A stretch of DNA of 64,000 nucleotides from Butyricimonas paravirosa (GTDB taxonomy: Bacteria > Bacteroidota > Bacteroidia > Bacteroidales > Marinifilaceae), in contig NZ_CP043839.1 of assembly GCF_032878955.1 (NCBI RefSeq), positions 2,294,001-2,358,000 of the forward strand, given 5' to 3'. The translations under genes were made by a program, and so were the position numbers. This document shows positions 34,757 to 43,701 of this stretch, one piece after another; position 1 is the first letter of the stretch; each line of letters opens with the position of its first letter. The notes beneath the pieces were generated by a model. It ran no database searches, was not told the DNA's origin, and worked only from the letters and a program-made list of their open reading frames with translations.

Positions 34757-35875
34757 ATGCACTACAACCGAATTCTCTTGTTCTGTATCGTCTTCCTGTT
34801 GTTCACGTCTTGCAAGGAGAAGAAATCACCCGTTCAAACCGATTACTCGCTGGAATTTCCTCACTCGTCACAAACGCTGACTCTTTTGTTTTGCGGGGAC
34901 ATCATCCAACACCTTCCGCAGATATATAGCGCGCACGAACCATCGGAAAAAGACTACAAGTACCAGAAATGTTTCAAGTACATCGCTCCTTATTGGGCAG
35001 ATGCCGATTTCGTCATTGCCAACCTGGAAACGACCTTGGGGAATAAAGACTTTTCCGGTTATCCCCGATTCTGCTCTCCCTGGCAAATTGCCCGGGACCT
35101 TCATCAACTGGGAGTAACAACATTTGTTACCGCCAACAACCATAGCTGTGACCAACTCGGGAAAGGGATCACCAATACCATCTATTATTTGGACTCATTA
35201 GGAATCCCACACACGGGAACATTCACAGATACCCTCAATTACAAAAAGAGACACCCGCTCTATCTTCAGAAAGATGGTTTCAAAATAGCATTACTCAACT
35301 ACACGTACGGGACAAATGGCCTCCCCGTTCCGAAAGGTTTTGTCGTCCCGCACATTGACACGACCGCCATAAAACAAGACATCCAACTGGCACACCGGGA
35401 CACGGCCACCAACATCATAGCCTTCATGCACTGGGGGTATGAATACCATAACTTTCCGAACAAGGAACAGCGGGCATTAAGTAAATGGTTGCATGAACAA
35501 GGAGCTGATATGGTCATCGGTTCACATCCCCACGTGGTCCAGCCGATAGAATATTATACCTCGGACAAAGATACACTAGGCGTTACCGTTTTCTCTCTGG
35601 GTAACTTTATTTCCAACCAGTCCCAACAAGGAACAGAAGGAGGAATATGTATTCGCGTGACTTTAACGAAACCCCGGAATCATCCTGTACGTTATCAGAT
35701 GGAGCCGATTAAATTTTACATGTACCGTCCCTACGAGGAAGGGCGGCGGCGTTATTACGTGATACCGGAAAATTTGGCTGACAGTGTTATGAAAGATTTT
35801 CACCTGACGAAAAGCAAGAATTTCTTCAAGAAAACAGATACAATACTGAAATCAACCAAAACTTTTAGTTTTTAG
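34757..35875 (+). CDS. CapA-family (PGA_cap) metallophosphatase-like lipoprotein
   Basis: The 372-residue protein has a lipoprotein signal (LFCIVFLLFTSC) and the calcineurin-like CapA fold: LLFCGDIIQHLPQ (metal-binding Asp), ADFVIANLETTLGN, VTTFVTANNHSCDQLGKGITNTIYYLDSLGIPHTG, IIAFMHWGYEYHNFPN, GADMVIGSHPHVVQPIEYY and VFSLGNFISNQSQ. Those are the motif blocks of the PGA_cap family (Pfam PF09587). The relation to poly-gamma-glutamate synthesis is uncertain, since no pgsBC genes are near. It stands alone between a terminator and mgsA. Confidence 0.85.
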   Translation: MHYNRILLFCIVFLLFTSCKEKKSPVQTDYSLEFPHSSQTLTLLFCGDIIQHLPQIYSAHEPSEKDYKYQKCFKYIAPYWADADFVIANLETTLGNKDFSGYPRFCSPWQIARDLHQLGVTTFVTANNHSCDQLGKGITNTIYYLDSLGIPHTGTFTDTLNYKKRHPLYLQKDGFKIALLNYTYGTNGLPVPKGFVVPHIDTTAIKQDIQLAHRDTATNIIAFMHWGYEYHNFPNKEQRALSKWLHEQGADMVIGSHPHVVQPIEYYTSDKDTLGVTVFSLGNFISNQSQQGTEGGICIRVTLTKPRNHPVRYQMEPIKFYMYRPYEEGRRRYYVIPENLADSVMKDFHLTKSKNFFKKTDTILKSTKTFSF

Positions 35876-35901
35876 CTTTCCGGTTTTCACTTACATATTT
35901 A

Positions 35902-35909
35902 TATATTTG
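35902..35909 (+). promoter_or_regulatory. -7 box TATATTTG of mgsA
   Basis: TATATTTG fits TAnnTTTG and lies 23 bases before the mgsA ATG. Confidence 0.55.
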
Positions 35910-35931
35910 TATGACCTTAAAATAACAGAAG

Positions 35932-36312
35932 ATGAAACTAGCAGTAATCGCACATGACGGGAAAAAAGCAGATATGGTTGCTTTCCTGAACAGACATTAT
36001 GAATTCATGCACTCGGCAAACATAGAGATCATTGCTACCGGGACTACCGGAAAACATGCACAGGCTGCCGGGTTAAAAGTTGAACGCCTTCTTTCCGGTC
36101 CACTCGGGGGAGATGCCCAGATTGCAGCACAAGTGGCAGAACATAAAGTACAAATGGTGCTGTTCTTCCGTGACCCGCTTGGGAAACACCCTCACGAACC
36201 TGACGTGCAAATGTTAATGCGTGTATGTGACGTTCACAATGTTCCATTAGCAACGAACCCGGCATCCGCGGAATTGATGCTGAAAGGTTTCGAGAAACAG
36301 ATGCAGAAATAG
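35932..36312 (+). CDS. mgsA: Methylglyoxal synthase
   Basis: The 126-residue protein has the start LAVIAHDGKKADMVAFL, the phosphate-binding ATGTTGKHAQ, SGPLGGDAQIAAQVAE with catalytic Asp, and VLFFRDPLGKHPHEPDVQMLMRVCDVHNVPLATNPASAELML. These are the conserved blocks of methylglyoxal synthase, which turns dihydroxyacetone phosphate into methylglyoxal and phosphate and relieves sugar-phosphate stress. It lacks the N-terminal extension of the E. coli enzyme, as in other short forms. Confidence 0.95.
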   Translation: MKLAVIAHDGKKADMVAFLNRHYEFMHSANIEIIATGTTGKHAQAAGLKVERLLSGPLGGDAQIAAQVAEHKVQMVLFFRDPLGKHPHEPDVQMLMRVCDVHNVPLATNPASAELMLKGFEKQMQK

Positions 36313-36329
36313 TTAATGTTTTATTAAAC

Positions 36330-36361
36330 TTTGTGTGAAGATTTGCAAATCCGCACACAAA
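36330..36361. promoter_or_regulatory. Operator-like 32-bp dyad over the -33 box of the metal-efflux operon
   Basis: TTTGTGTG-aag-ATTTG / CAAAT-ccg-CACACAAA: 13 of 16 positions in each arm are complementary, around a central ATTTGCAAAT palindrome. The -33 TTTG lies inside it, as expected for a repressor or MerR-like site. No regulator gene is adjacent. Confidence 0.5.
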
Positions 36362-36373
36362 AAACTATGTTTG
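36342..36373 (+). promoter_or_regulatory. Promoter of the metal-efflux operon
   Basis: TTTG (36342-36345) and TATGTTTG (36366-36373) are separated by 20 bases; the first ATG is 24 bases downstream of the -7 box. Confidence 0.75.
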
Positions 36374-36396
36374 TATCGATTAAAGGTTTGTAAACC

Positions 36397-36825
36397 ATGA
36401 GGAAACGACAGATAGCTATTATCCCGCTTATTTTTGCTAGCATGATTATGCTACTGTCGTCCATTATGCCTCATCATCACCACGGTAAATTAATCTGTTT
36501 CACGGCTACACATGAACACAGTTCGTTCATCGAAAAAGCATGTAACCACGAACATGACTCAACTCCTACCGAGGGTGAATGTGAAGTCAGATTACTATTC
36601 CAGACAAGTATTGTAAAACAACATCATGACGAGTGTAATTGTTGTCCGAATATCATTCCGGATCAACCATTCCAATCCATACTGACCCTTGCCGGGTTAG
36701 ATCACTCGTTATCACTTCTCGGAGTACCAAAAGAAGTTCCACCCATATTTTACCGGGAACATCTCCACCCAATCACGTGGAGCGTCACCTCTGCCGGCAG
36801 GGCTCCTCCTACCGTAATAGCTTAA
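36397..36825 (+). CDS. Small His/Cys-rich exported protein of the metal-efflux operon
   Basis: The 142-residue protein has one N-terminal hydrophobic segment (IAIIPLIFASMIMLLSSIM) followed at once by PHHHHGKLICF, then ATHEHSSFIEKACNHEHDS, KQHHDECNCCPN and other His/Cys groups. It is probably held in or secreted through the inner membrane, with the metal-binding residues in the periplasm. It is the first gene after the metal-operon promoter and stands 76 bp before the His-rich adaptor. A metal chaperone or sensor role is inference. Such small proteins with an HHHHG motif are, to my knowledge, frequent beside Bacteroidota CzcCBA-like pumps. Confidence 0.65.
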   Translation: MRKRQIAIIPLIFASMIMLLSSIMPHHHHGKLICFTATHEHSSFIEKACNHEHDSTPTEGECEVRLLFQTSIVKQHHDECNCCPNIIPDQPFQSILTLAGLDHSLSLLGVPKEVPPIFYREHLHPITWSVTSAGRAPPTVIA

Positions 36826-36901
36826 ATATAGAATTACTCGCCCGGCGTGAACCGGACAATTATTATTTATTGTTTTATTCTCAACATTAAATCACTTATT
36901 T

Positions 36902-38188
36902 ATGAGAACAATTATTTATGCTATTACAATATTAGCGATCTCCTTATGGGGGTGCAAAAACCAATCATCACAAGATAAACACACTCACTCCGCAACGGAG
37001 ACTCACGCAGGACACGACCATGAAGGACATGATCATAGCCACGAAGGACATGATCATGAACACGAGGGACATGATCACGAACATGAGGGACACGATCATG
37101 AACATGAAACCGGGGAGGAACATGCCGGTCACAGTCACGAAAGTGAAGAAACCAAACACAGTGACGAGATCATTTTCCCGAAAGCCCAAGCAGCAAAAAC
37201 CACTTTCGAAGTACGGGAAATTCAACCCGCCTCTTTTAACCAAGTAGTCAAAACAACAGGACAAGTGCTTGCCGCTCCCGGTGATGAGGCTGTTATCGTC
37301 GCTACCAGTAATGGCGTCGTTTCTTTCTCTTCCAACAAATTAACGGAAGGGACAAAGGTTCAAAAAGGACAATCCCTATTCCAGATTTCTTCAAAAGACA
37401 TTGCGGAAGGAGATTATTACACGAAAGTAAAAGCAACTTACGAGGCAGCTAAAGCCAGCTATGACCGTGCCGAGGCTCTTGTAAAGGACAAAATCATATC
37501 TCAAAAAGAATTCGAAAGTACCAAACTGGAATTCGAGAACGCGAAAACAGCTTATGACGCCGTATCCAATAACAAAACGGCAAAGGGAGTCAGTGTAAAC
37601 GCCCCGATTAACGGACACATGAAAAACATTCTTGTAAAAGAAGGAGAATACATCACGGTCGGACAACCATTAGCAACGGTTTCTCAAAACCAACGCCTAG
37701 TACTCCGGGCCGAAGTATCCCAAAGATACTACAATGCCATGCAATCCGTAAAGAGCGCTAATTTCAAGACTCCGTACGATAATAAAGTTTACTCCTTGGA
37801 AGACTTGAACGGACGCTTGCTTTCTTTCGGAAAAACTTCCAACGAGAATTCATTCTTTATCCCCGTATCTTTCGAATTTGACAATAAAGGCGAAGTGATC
37901 CCGGGATCCTTCGTAGAAGTATATCTTATTTCAGCCCCAATTGAAAACACGTTATCCATCCCCGTATCCGCATTAACCAACGAGATGGGAATCCACTACG
38001 TGTACGTGCAAATTGACGAGGAAGGCTACCGCAAACAAGAAGTGGCATTGGGTGCCAATAATGGCAAAGAGGTACAGATCATCAAAGGCCTGCACCCCGG
38101 AGACCGTGTCGTAACCAAAGGAGCCTATCAAGTCAAAATGGCCTCTGCATCCGGAGCAATTCCTCACGGACATAGCCATGAACACTGA
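36902..38188 (+). CDS. RND efflux periplasmic adaptor with His-rich N-terminus (CusB/CzcB-like)
   Basis: The 428-residue lipoprotein (signal AITILAISLWGC) has a histidine-rich segment at about 24-95 containing four exact HEGHDH units. It then has the adaptor core: beta-barrel/lipoyl halves (ATSNGVVSFSSNKLTEGTKVQKGQSLFQI; VNAPINGHMKNILVKEGEYITVGQPLATVS), a helical hairpin (YEAAKASYDRAEALVKDKIISQKEFESTKLEFENAKTAYDAV), and a membrane-proximal domain. The C-terminus ends GHSHEH. It bridges the pump and the outer-membrane channel and, through its histidines, probably hands metal to them. The histidines favour Zn, Co, Ni or Cu as substrate without deciding between them. Confidence 0.92.
   Translation: MRTIIYAITILAISLWGCKNQSSQDKHTHSATETHAGHDHEGHDHSHEGHDHEHEGHDHEHEGHDHEHETGEEHAGHSHESEETKHSDEIIFPKAQAAKTTFEVREIQPASFNQVVKTTGQVLAAPGDEAVIVATSNGVVSFSSNKLTEGTKVQKGQSLFQISSKDIAEGDYYTKVKATYEAAKASYDRAEALVKDKIISQKEFESTKLEFENAKTAYDAVSNNKTAKGVSVNAPINGHMKNILVKEGEYITVGQPLATVSQNQRLVLRAEVSQRYYNAMQSVKSANFKTPYDNKVYSLEDLNGRLLSFGKTSNENSFFIPVSFEFDNKGEVIPGSFVEVYLISAPIENTLSIPVSALTNEMGIHYVYVQIDEEGYRKQEVALGANNGKEVQIIKGLHPGDRVVTKGAYQVKMASASGAIPHGHSHEH
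37019..37102 (+). repeat. Four 21-bp tandem repeats coding HEGHDH(S/E)
   Basis: Units at 37019, 37040, 37061 and 37082 encode HEGHDHS, HEGHDHE, HEGHDHE and HEGHDHE. Only synonymous third-position changes distinguish the later units, so copy number is likely to vary between strains. Confidence 0.85.
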
Positions 38189-38189
38189 T

Positions 38190-38235
38190 AAACTAAAAGT
38201 TAGAAGATAAAAACTAAAAGTTGAAATCTAAAATT
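38190..38235. repeat. AT-rich tract (ACTAAAAGTT x2, AAATCTAAAATT)
   Basis: ACTAAAAGTTAGAAG and ACTAAAAGTTGAAATC are imperfect direct repeats in the 55-bp gap between the adaptor and pump genes, ending in AAATCTAAAATTAAT, which also ends the 2.1-kb tract. Confidence 0.4.
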
Positions 38236-38243
38236 AATCGCGG

Positions 38244-41200
38244 ATGCTGAATAAGATTATACAATATTCATTACATAACCGGCTGGTGGTAATGATCGCG
38301 TCGATAGCTTTGCTCCTATGGGGGTCCTACACGGCGCATAAAATGGAAGTGGATGTATTCCCGGATTTGAACGCGCCCACGGTGGTAGTTATGACCGAGG
38401 CGCAAGGAATGGCTCCCGAAGAGGTGGAGCGTATGGTAACCTTCCCGATCGAAACGGCTGTCAATGGAGCCACGGACGTGAAAAGTGTACGTTCATCCTC
38501 TACAACCGGATTCTCGGTAGTCTGGGTACAATTTGATTGGGGTACCAATATTTACACGGCCCGTCAGATCGTGTCTGAAAAACTATCCACGTTGGGAGAT
38601 GTTTTACCAAGTAACGTGGGACAACCCACCCTTGGACCGCAATCTTCCATCTTGGGAGAAATGATGATTTTCGGGTTAACTGCCGACAGTACTTCTTTAC
38701 AGGATTTACGGACGATTGCCGACTGGACAATCCGGCCCCGTTTGTTATCCACGGGTGGAGTTGCACAGGTAGCCGTGATCGGTGGTGACATCAAGGAATA
38801 CCAGATTCTTCTTGATCCCGCACGGATGAAACATTACGGGATCAGCATGGATGAAGTGTTGACCGTCGTGGATAACATGAATCAGAACTCCACGGGAGGT
38901 ATTCTATACGAATATGGTAACGAGTACATCGTGCAAGGTCTTTTGGCAACAAATGACGTGGAAGAAATCGGTAAAGGTGTAGTTAAAACCGTAAACAACG
39001 TTCCGGTTCTATTATCGGACATCGCAACCGTACAAATCGGACCGAAAGAACCGAAACTGGGTCTTGCCTCCGAAAGAGCAAAACCTGCCGTACTGGTAAC
39101 CATCACGAAACAACCGAACACGAACACGCTGGAACTAACCGATAAACTGGATCAGGCCATCGTGGACCTGCAAAAGACATTACCGTCTGACGTGAAAATC
39201 TCTTCCGACATATTCCGTCAATCCCGCTTTATCGAAAGTTCTATTTCTAACATACAGAAAGCATTGTTCGAGGGAGCTATTTTCGTGGTTGTCGTGCTTT
39301 TCTTCTTCTTAATGAACGTGCGTACCACGATTATTTCGCTAGTTGCCCTTCCCCTATCCTTGCTGGTTGCCATTTTGACCCTTCACGGGCTCGGCTTGAC
39401 GATCAACACGATGAGTTTAGGAGGACTTGCCATTGCCATCGGCTCTCTTGTAGATGATGCTATTGTTGACGTGGAGAACGTGTACAAGCGCTTACGAGAA
39501 AATCAATTAAAGCCCGCGGAAGAACGACTTTCCTCGCTGAAAGTCGTGTTCGAGGCCTCCCGCGAGGTACGAATGCCGATTCTGAACTCGACACTGATTA
39601 TCGTGGCTTGTTTCTTACCCTTATTCTTCCTTTCCGGGATGGAAGGACGTATGTTGATCCCGCTAGGTATCGCATTTATCGTGGCCCTGTTCGCCTCAAC
39701 AGTTGTGGCATTAACCTTGACCCCAGTACTATGTAGCTATATGCTAACCACCAAAAAGGCGCTGAAGAAAAACGAGAAAGAACCTTTCGTGTCCCGCACC
39801 TTGAAAGTATGGTACAAGCAAGCATTGGAATGGGCTCTCCGCCACAAGAAAATGGTTATCGGGACGAGTGCTGCCCTGCTAATTTTCACGATTGTCATCA
39901 TGACCGGATTGGGACGTAGTTTCCTGCCCCCGTTCAACGAAGGATCACTCACGATTAACATCAGTACCATGCCGGGAGTTTCCTTGGAAGAATCTGATAA
40001 TATGGGACGTATGGCAGAAGAGATTCTTCTGGACATTCCGGAAATACAAACCGTGGCCCGCAAAACCGGACGTGCAGAATTGGATGAACACGCCCTTGGA
40101 GTAAACGTTTCTGAAATGGAAGCTCCTTTCGAACTAGATAAACGTTCCCGGGATGAATTCTTGGCTGACGTTCGTCAACGGCTGGGAGAACTAAAGGGAG
40201 TGAACATCGAAATCGGTCAGCCGATCTCTCATCGTATTGATGCCATGCTTTCCGGTACAAAAGCGAATATCGCCATCAAGCTATTCGGAAACGACTTGAA
40301 TAAACTATATAACATCGGTGGACAAATCAAAGAGGCCATTCAAGGAATTGACGGTATTGCCGACTTGACACTGGAACAACAAATCGAACGTCCCCAATTG
40401 CAGATCAAACCCAAACGGGATATGCTCGCTAAATACGGTATCCCTCTGCCTGAATTCTCGGAATTCATTAACGTGGCTCTTTCCGGTAAAGTCGTGTCAC
40501 AAGTGTACGAAGGCGGTAAAGTGTTCGACCTCACCGTAAAAGTACATGATGATGACAAGGCTAACATGGAACAGATCGGTAATTTGATGATTGACGCCAA
40601 CGGGCAGAAAGTTCCACTTCACTACGTGGCTGAAATCCTTCCCTTGGTAGGTCCGAACACCATCAGCCGGGAAAACGTGCAACGGAAAATCGTTGTTTCG
40701 GCCAATGTTGCCGGACGTGACTTGAACGGTGTGGTAAAAGACATCCAAAAAACAGTAGGGGAACAAATTACCCTGCCGGAAGGTTACCACGTGGAATACG
40801 GCGGACAATTCGAAAGCGAACAAGCGGCATCCCGCACGTTGTTCCTAACCTCGGTAATTTCCATATTATTGATCTTCCTATTATTGTTCAACGAGTTCCA
40901 TAGTATGCCGTTATCCGGTATCATCATGTTGAACTTACCGTTGGCAATTATTGGAGGAGTACTAAGTATTTGGTTTACATCGGGAATCATCAGTATCCCG
41001 GCCATCATCGGGTTTATCTCCCTGTTCGGGATCGCTACCCGAAACGGTATATTACTCGTGTCTCACTACAATCACCTGCGCTCGGAAGGTATGTCCTTGC
41101 ATGATAGCGTTATTCACGGTTCACTTGACCGGTTGAACCCGATCTTGATGACAGCCTTGACTTCCGCTTTAGCCTTGATTCCGTTAGCCGTAGGCGGTGA

Positions 41201-41348
41201 CCTTCCGGGTAATGAAATCCAAAGCCCCATGGCCCAGGTAATTCTAGGCGGATTATTAAGCTCTACTTTATTAAACGGTTTTGTCGTTCCGATCATGTAC
41301 CTGTTACTTAATCACAAACAGAAAGAGATCGAGAACCTGGAAATGTAA
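38244..41348 (+). CDS. Heavy-metal-type RND efflux pump (CusA/CzcA-like)
   Basis: The 1034-residue inner-membrane protein has twelve transmembrane segments and two large periplasmic loops. It opens with MEVDVFPDLNAPTVVVMTEAQGMAPEEVERMVTFPIE, the hallmark of the HME-RND class. TM4 reads AIAIGSLVDDAIVDVENVYKRLREN, giving the proton-relay acidic residues but not the DFGxxVDGAVVxxEN form of classical CzcA/CusA. It pumps metal ions from the periplasm or cytoplasm through the TolC-like channel encoded next. Gaps of 55 and 18 bp tie it to both partner genes. Confidence 0.92.
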   Translation: MLNKIIQYSLHNRLVVMIASIALLLWGSYTAHKMEVDVFPDLNAPTVVVMTEAQGMAPEEVERMVTFPIETAVNGATDVKSVRSSSTTGFSVVWVQFDWGTNIYTARQIVSEKLSTLGDVLPSNVGQPTLGPQSSILGEMMIFGLTADSTSLQDLRTIADWTIRPRLLSTGGVAQVAVIGGDIKEYQILLDPARMKHYGISMDEVLTVVDNMNQNSTGGILYEYGNEYIVQGLLATNDVEEIGKGVVKTVNNVPVLLSDIATVQIGPKEPKLGLASERAKPAVLVTITKQPNTNTLELTDKLDQAIVDLQKTLPSDVKISSDIFRQSRFIESSISNIQKALFEGAIFVVVVLFFFLMNVRTTIISLVALPLSLLVAILTLHGLGLTINTMSLGGLAIAIGSLVDDAIVDVENVYKRLRENQLKPAEERLSSLKVVFEASREVRMPILNSTLIIVACFLPLFFLSGMEGRMLIPLGIAFIVALFASTVVALTLTPVLCSYMLTTKKALKKNEKEPFVSRTLKVWYKQALEWALRHKKMVIGTSAALLIFTIVIMTGLGRSFLPPFNEGSLTINISTMPGVSLEESDNMGRMAEEILLDIPEIQTVARKTGRAELDEHALGVNVSEMEAPFELDKRSRDEFLADVRQRLGELKGVNIEIGQPISHRIDAMLSGTKANIAIKLFGNDLNKLYNIGGQIKEAIQGIDGIADLTLEQQIERPQLQIKPKRDMLAKYGIPLPEFSEFINVALSGKVVSQVYEGGKVFDLTVKVHDDDKANMEQIGNLMIDANGQKVPLHYVAEILPLVGPNTISRENVQRKIVVSANVAGRDLNGVVKDIQKTVGEQITLPEGYHVEYGGQFESEQAASRTLFLTSVISILLIFLLLFNEFHSMPLSGIIMLNLPLAIIGGVLSIWFTSGIISIPAIIGFISLFGIATRNGILLVSHYNHLRSEGMSLHDSVIHGSLDRLNPILMTALTSALALIPLAVGGDLPGNEIQSPMAQVILGGLLSSTLLNGFVVPIMYLLLNHKQKEIENLEM

Positions 41349-41366
41349 CCTTTTGAAAATAAAGAA

Positions 41367-42554
41367 ATGAAAACATATAAATTGTACATACTCGGATGGA
41401 TGCTTTTGGGAACTCTCACCACGAGAGCCCAAAACAGCATCGATCAAGTGCTGAAAAGCATTGAAACCAACAACAAGTCATTGCAAGCCAACACGAAAAT
41501 GACCGATGCTCAAAAGTTGGAGGCCCAAACCGGGAAGTTCCTTGCCAACCCCTCGGTGGAATGGGAACAGATGTGGGGTAACCGTAACAATCCCGGTTCG
41601 GAGTACACGTTGACGGTAAAACAATCGCTGGATTTCCCAACAACCTACTCCAACAAAAACAAACTGGCAAACTTAAAAGCAAACACGATCGGATTCCAAT
41701 CCGCCGCCTATCGCCAACAATTACTTTTAAATGCCAAACAGACTTGTATAGAGATCATCTACTTGCGGAAACAAAAGAGCCTCTTGGACGAGCGGTTAGC
41801 TAATGCAGAAACCATGTTCGCACTCTACAAAAAGCGGTTTGAATCCGGTGATGCGAACCAATTGGAATTAAATAAAATACAGTTAGAATTATTGAATGCC
41901 CAAAATCAAAGCCGCTTGAACAAAGCCGCCTTAACCGCTGCCGAAGAGCAACTTCGCAATTTAAACGGGGGAAACCCGATCACGTTTGACGCGACGGACT
42001 ACCCGGCGGGGGAAGAACTCATCAATTTTGACCAATTACAAGCTGCCTTCATGGAGGCAGACCCGAATTTGAAAAGCCTTACCGGAGATCAAGAGATTGC
42101 CAACCGGGAAGTGAAATTAAGTCGTTCCCTTACCTTGCCGAAATTCGATGTCGGGTACAAACGTAATGCGGCCTCGGACCACGTGGCTTCTAATGGATTT
42201 ATGGTAGGAGTATCTATCCCCCTGTTCGAGAACAAGAACACGGTGAAAAAAGCGAAAGCACAAGCTGAATTTGCCACGGCCTCATTGGAAGACAATCGCT
42301 TGAATTTAAAAACGAATCTTCAACAGCTTTACCAACAAGCCGAGGCATTACAGATTTCTCGTGCCGATTATGCCAAAGTATTGGAACAACAACGTAATAT
42401 CGAATTACTCAACAAAGCCCTGAATGCCGGACAACTCTCCGTAATTGATTATTTCACGGAACTCTCGACAATCTATGATAGTCACCAAAGCTATCTGGAC
42501 GTGGAGAAAGAGTATCACAGCATATTAGCTCAATTGTATCAATACAAGCTATAA
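41367..42554 (+). CDS. TolC-like outer-membrane factor of the metal pump
   Basis: The 395-residue protein has a signal peptide (LYILGWMLLGTLTTRAQ) and two outer-membrane-efflux-protein repeats with long alpha-helical hairpins (AYRQQLLLNAKQTCIEIIYLRKQKSLLDERLANAETMFALYKKRFESGDANQLELNKIQLELLNAQNQ). The second repeat includes GVSIPLFENKNTVKKAKAQAEFA and AGQLSVIDYFTELSTIYDSHQSYLDVEKEYHSILAQLYQ. It is the exit duct of the tripartite efflux system, the CusC/CzcC role. It is the last gene of the operon, 18 bases behind the pump gene. Confidence 0.92.
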   Translation: MKTYKLYILGWMLLGTLTTRAQNSIDQVLKSIETNNKSLQANTKMTDAQKLEAQTGKFLANPSVEWEQMWGNRNNPGSEYTLTVKQSLDFPTTYSNKNKLANLKANTIGFQSAAYRQQLLLNAKQTCIEIIYLRKQKSLLDERLANAETMFALYKKRFESGDANQLELNKIQLELLNAQNQSRLNKAALTAAEEQLRNLNGGNPITFDATDYPAGEELINFDQLQAAFMEADPNLKSLTGDQEIANREVKLSRSLTLPKFDVGYKRNAASDHVASNGFMVGVSIPLFENKNTVKKAKAQAEFATASLEDNRLNLKTNLQQLYQQAEALQISRADYAKVLEQQRNIELLNKALNAGQLSVIDYFTELSTIYDSHQSYLDVEKEYHSILAQLYQYKL

Positions 42555-42561
42555 AAAATTA

Positions 42562-42590
42562 CCCCCAAAATGCTTTCGTCATTTTGGGGG
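42562..42590. terminator. Bidirectional terminator between the metal operon and locus C
   Basis: CCCCCAAAATG (42562-42572) pairs with CATTTTGGGGG (42580-42590) around CTTTCGT. T-rich tails flank it on both strands (TTCTT ahead, TTTTTTAT on the minus strand). Confidence 0.9.
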
Positions 42591-42601
42591 TTCTTACTGA
42601 T

Positions 42602-43693
42602 CTAATCAAACAATTGAGAACAAAAATCTTTCAACTTTTCACCTCTCAAACCTTTTCCTATAATCTTTCCATCCGGGTCAATCACCCAAATGGCAGGAAT
42701 TCCGACTATACCGTACAACTCGTACACGTGTTTTTTATTCTTACCTCGTAAGATTCCTTGATTCCACACCATACCGTCATCTTCTATTGCTTTCCGCCAT
42801 GCCTGTTCATCCTTATCCGACGACACAGACAAAACATCCAATCCCTTTTCATGAAGTTTTTGATAAATTTCCTTCACGTGAACCGATTCGGCACGACATG
42901 GCATACACCAAGACGCCCAAAAATCCAGAATAACATATTTTCCCCGCAGGTCGGCCAAAGATACGGTATCACCCTCCAAAGTTATAGCGGTAAAAACAGG
43001 AGCCATACTTCCCGGAGCCACCCGAGTCAACGTCTCTGCCCGATTCTTCATATCAAGATAATAACGATTACCAGCAAGTTGTTGATCGAATTTCTTTAAA
43101 ACCGAATAAATCTCGTCAGCATCCATGTTCAAATACCTCTTCCAGTAACTATACAAGGTTGCTAAAGAATTTCCATCTCCGGCCAACTTATCTTGAAAAC
43201 AAAGTAATTCTTCCTCGTATTCTTGCATAATCACTTTCCGTCTTGCTATCTGCTCTTCCTCGCTCGCCTCTCTCATTTCAGGAGCAAACATGGCATTCTC
43301 TCTCTTTTCCGATAATAACTTCGTAAACCGTTGATAACTCTGCCACTCATCATTTCCCCGAGTACCCGATGCCCGGGAGAAGAAAAGAGAATCCACGTGA
43401 CCACGCACCTGTACATTTCCTTTCTCCGCAAAGAAAAGAGCCCTTCCCGGCAGATTACCAAATTGTAATTCATACGCTTCCCCGTAATATTCTCCCGGCA
43501 AATCGAACTGGAACCGTCCCCCCTGCATAGATACATTCATCACCGTATCATACTGAAACCCGGCGACCTGACGTAGAACCGCGATCTCTACATCATTCTT
43601 TATTCCCTCGATACGCCCCTGCACGTGGCAAACATCTTTAGATGTACAGGCACATACACAAATCACCAACCATAACCCTAATAATCCCTTCAT
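42602..43693 (-). CDS. DUF4369-TlpA thiol-disulfide lipoprotein (distal copy, locus C)
   Basis: The 363-residue lipoprotein (signal LGLWLVICVCAC) has an N-terminal DUF4369-like beta domain at about 20-110 (CHVQGRIEGIKNDVEIAVLRQVAGFQYDT...QGGRFQFDLPGE). A helical linker and a thioredoxin domain follow from about 225, with ILDFWASWCMPCRAESVHVKEIYQKL (active site CMPC) and the cis-proline segment YGIVGIPAIWVIDPDGKIIGKGLRGEKL. It should reduce or isomerise disulfides of exported proteins on the membrane surface. It is the last gene of the locus C run and is similar throughout to the copy at 46.4 kb, pointing to a duplication. Confidence 0.9.
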   Translation of the reverse strand: MKGLLGLWLVICVCACTSKDVCHVQGRIEGIKNDVEIAVLRQVAGFQYDTVMNVSMQGGRFQFDLPGEYYGEAYELQFGNLPGRALFFAEKGNVQVRGHVDSLFFSRASGTRGNDEWQSYQRFTKLLSEKRENAMFAPEMREASEEEQIARRKVIMQEYEEELLCFQDKLAGDGNSLATLYSYWKRYLNMDADEIYSVLKKFDQQLAGNRYYLDMKNRAETLTRVAPGSMAPVFTAITLEGDTVSLADLRGKYVILDFWASWCMPCRAESVHVKEIYQKLHEKGLDVLSVSSDKDEQAWRKAIEDDGMVWNQGILRGKNKKHVYELYGIVGIPAIWVIDPDGKIIGKGLRGEKLKDFCSQLFD

Positions 43694-43701
43694 ACGCTTA
43701 T

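Noticed and set aside
36902..38188. Adaptor as a zinc-binding adhesin (ZnuA-like) because of its His-rich segment
   Set aside because: The lipoyl and helical-hairpin parts and the RND neighbours fit an efflux adaptor; the histidines are an added segment.
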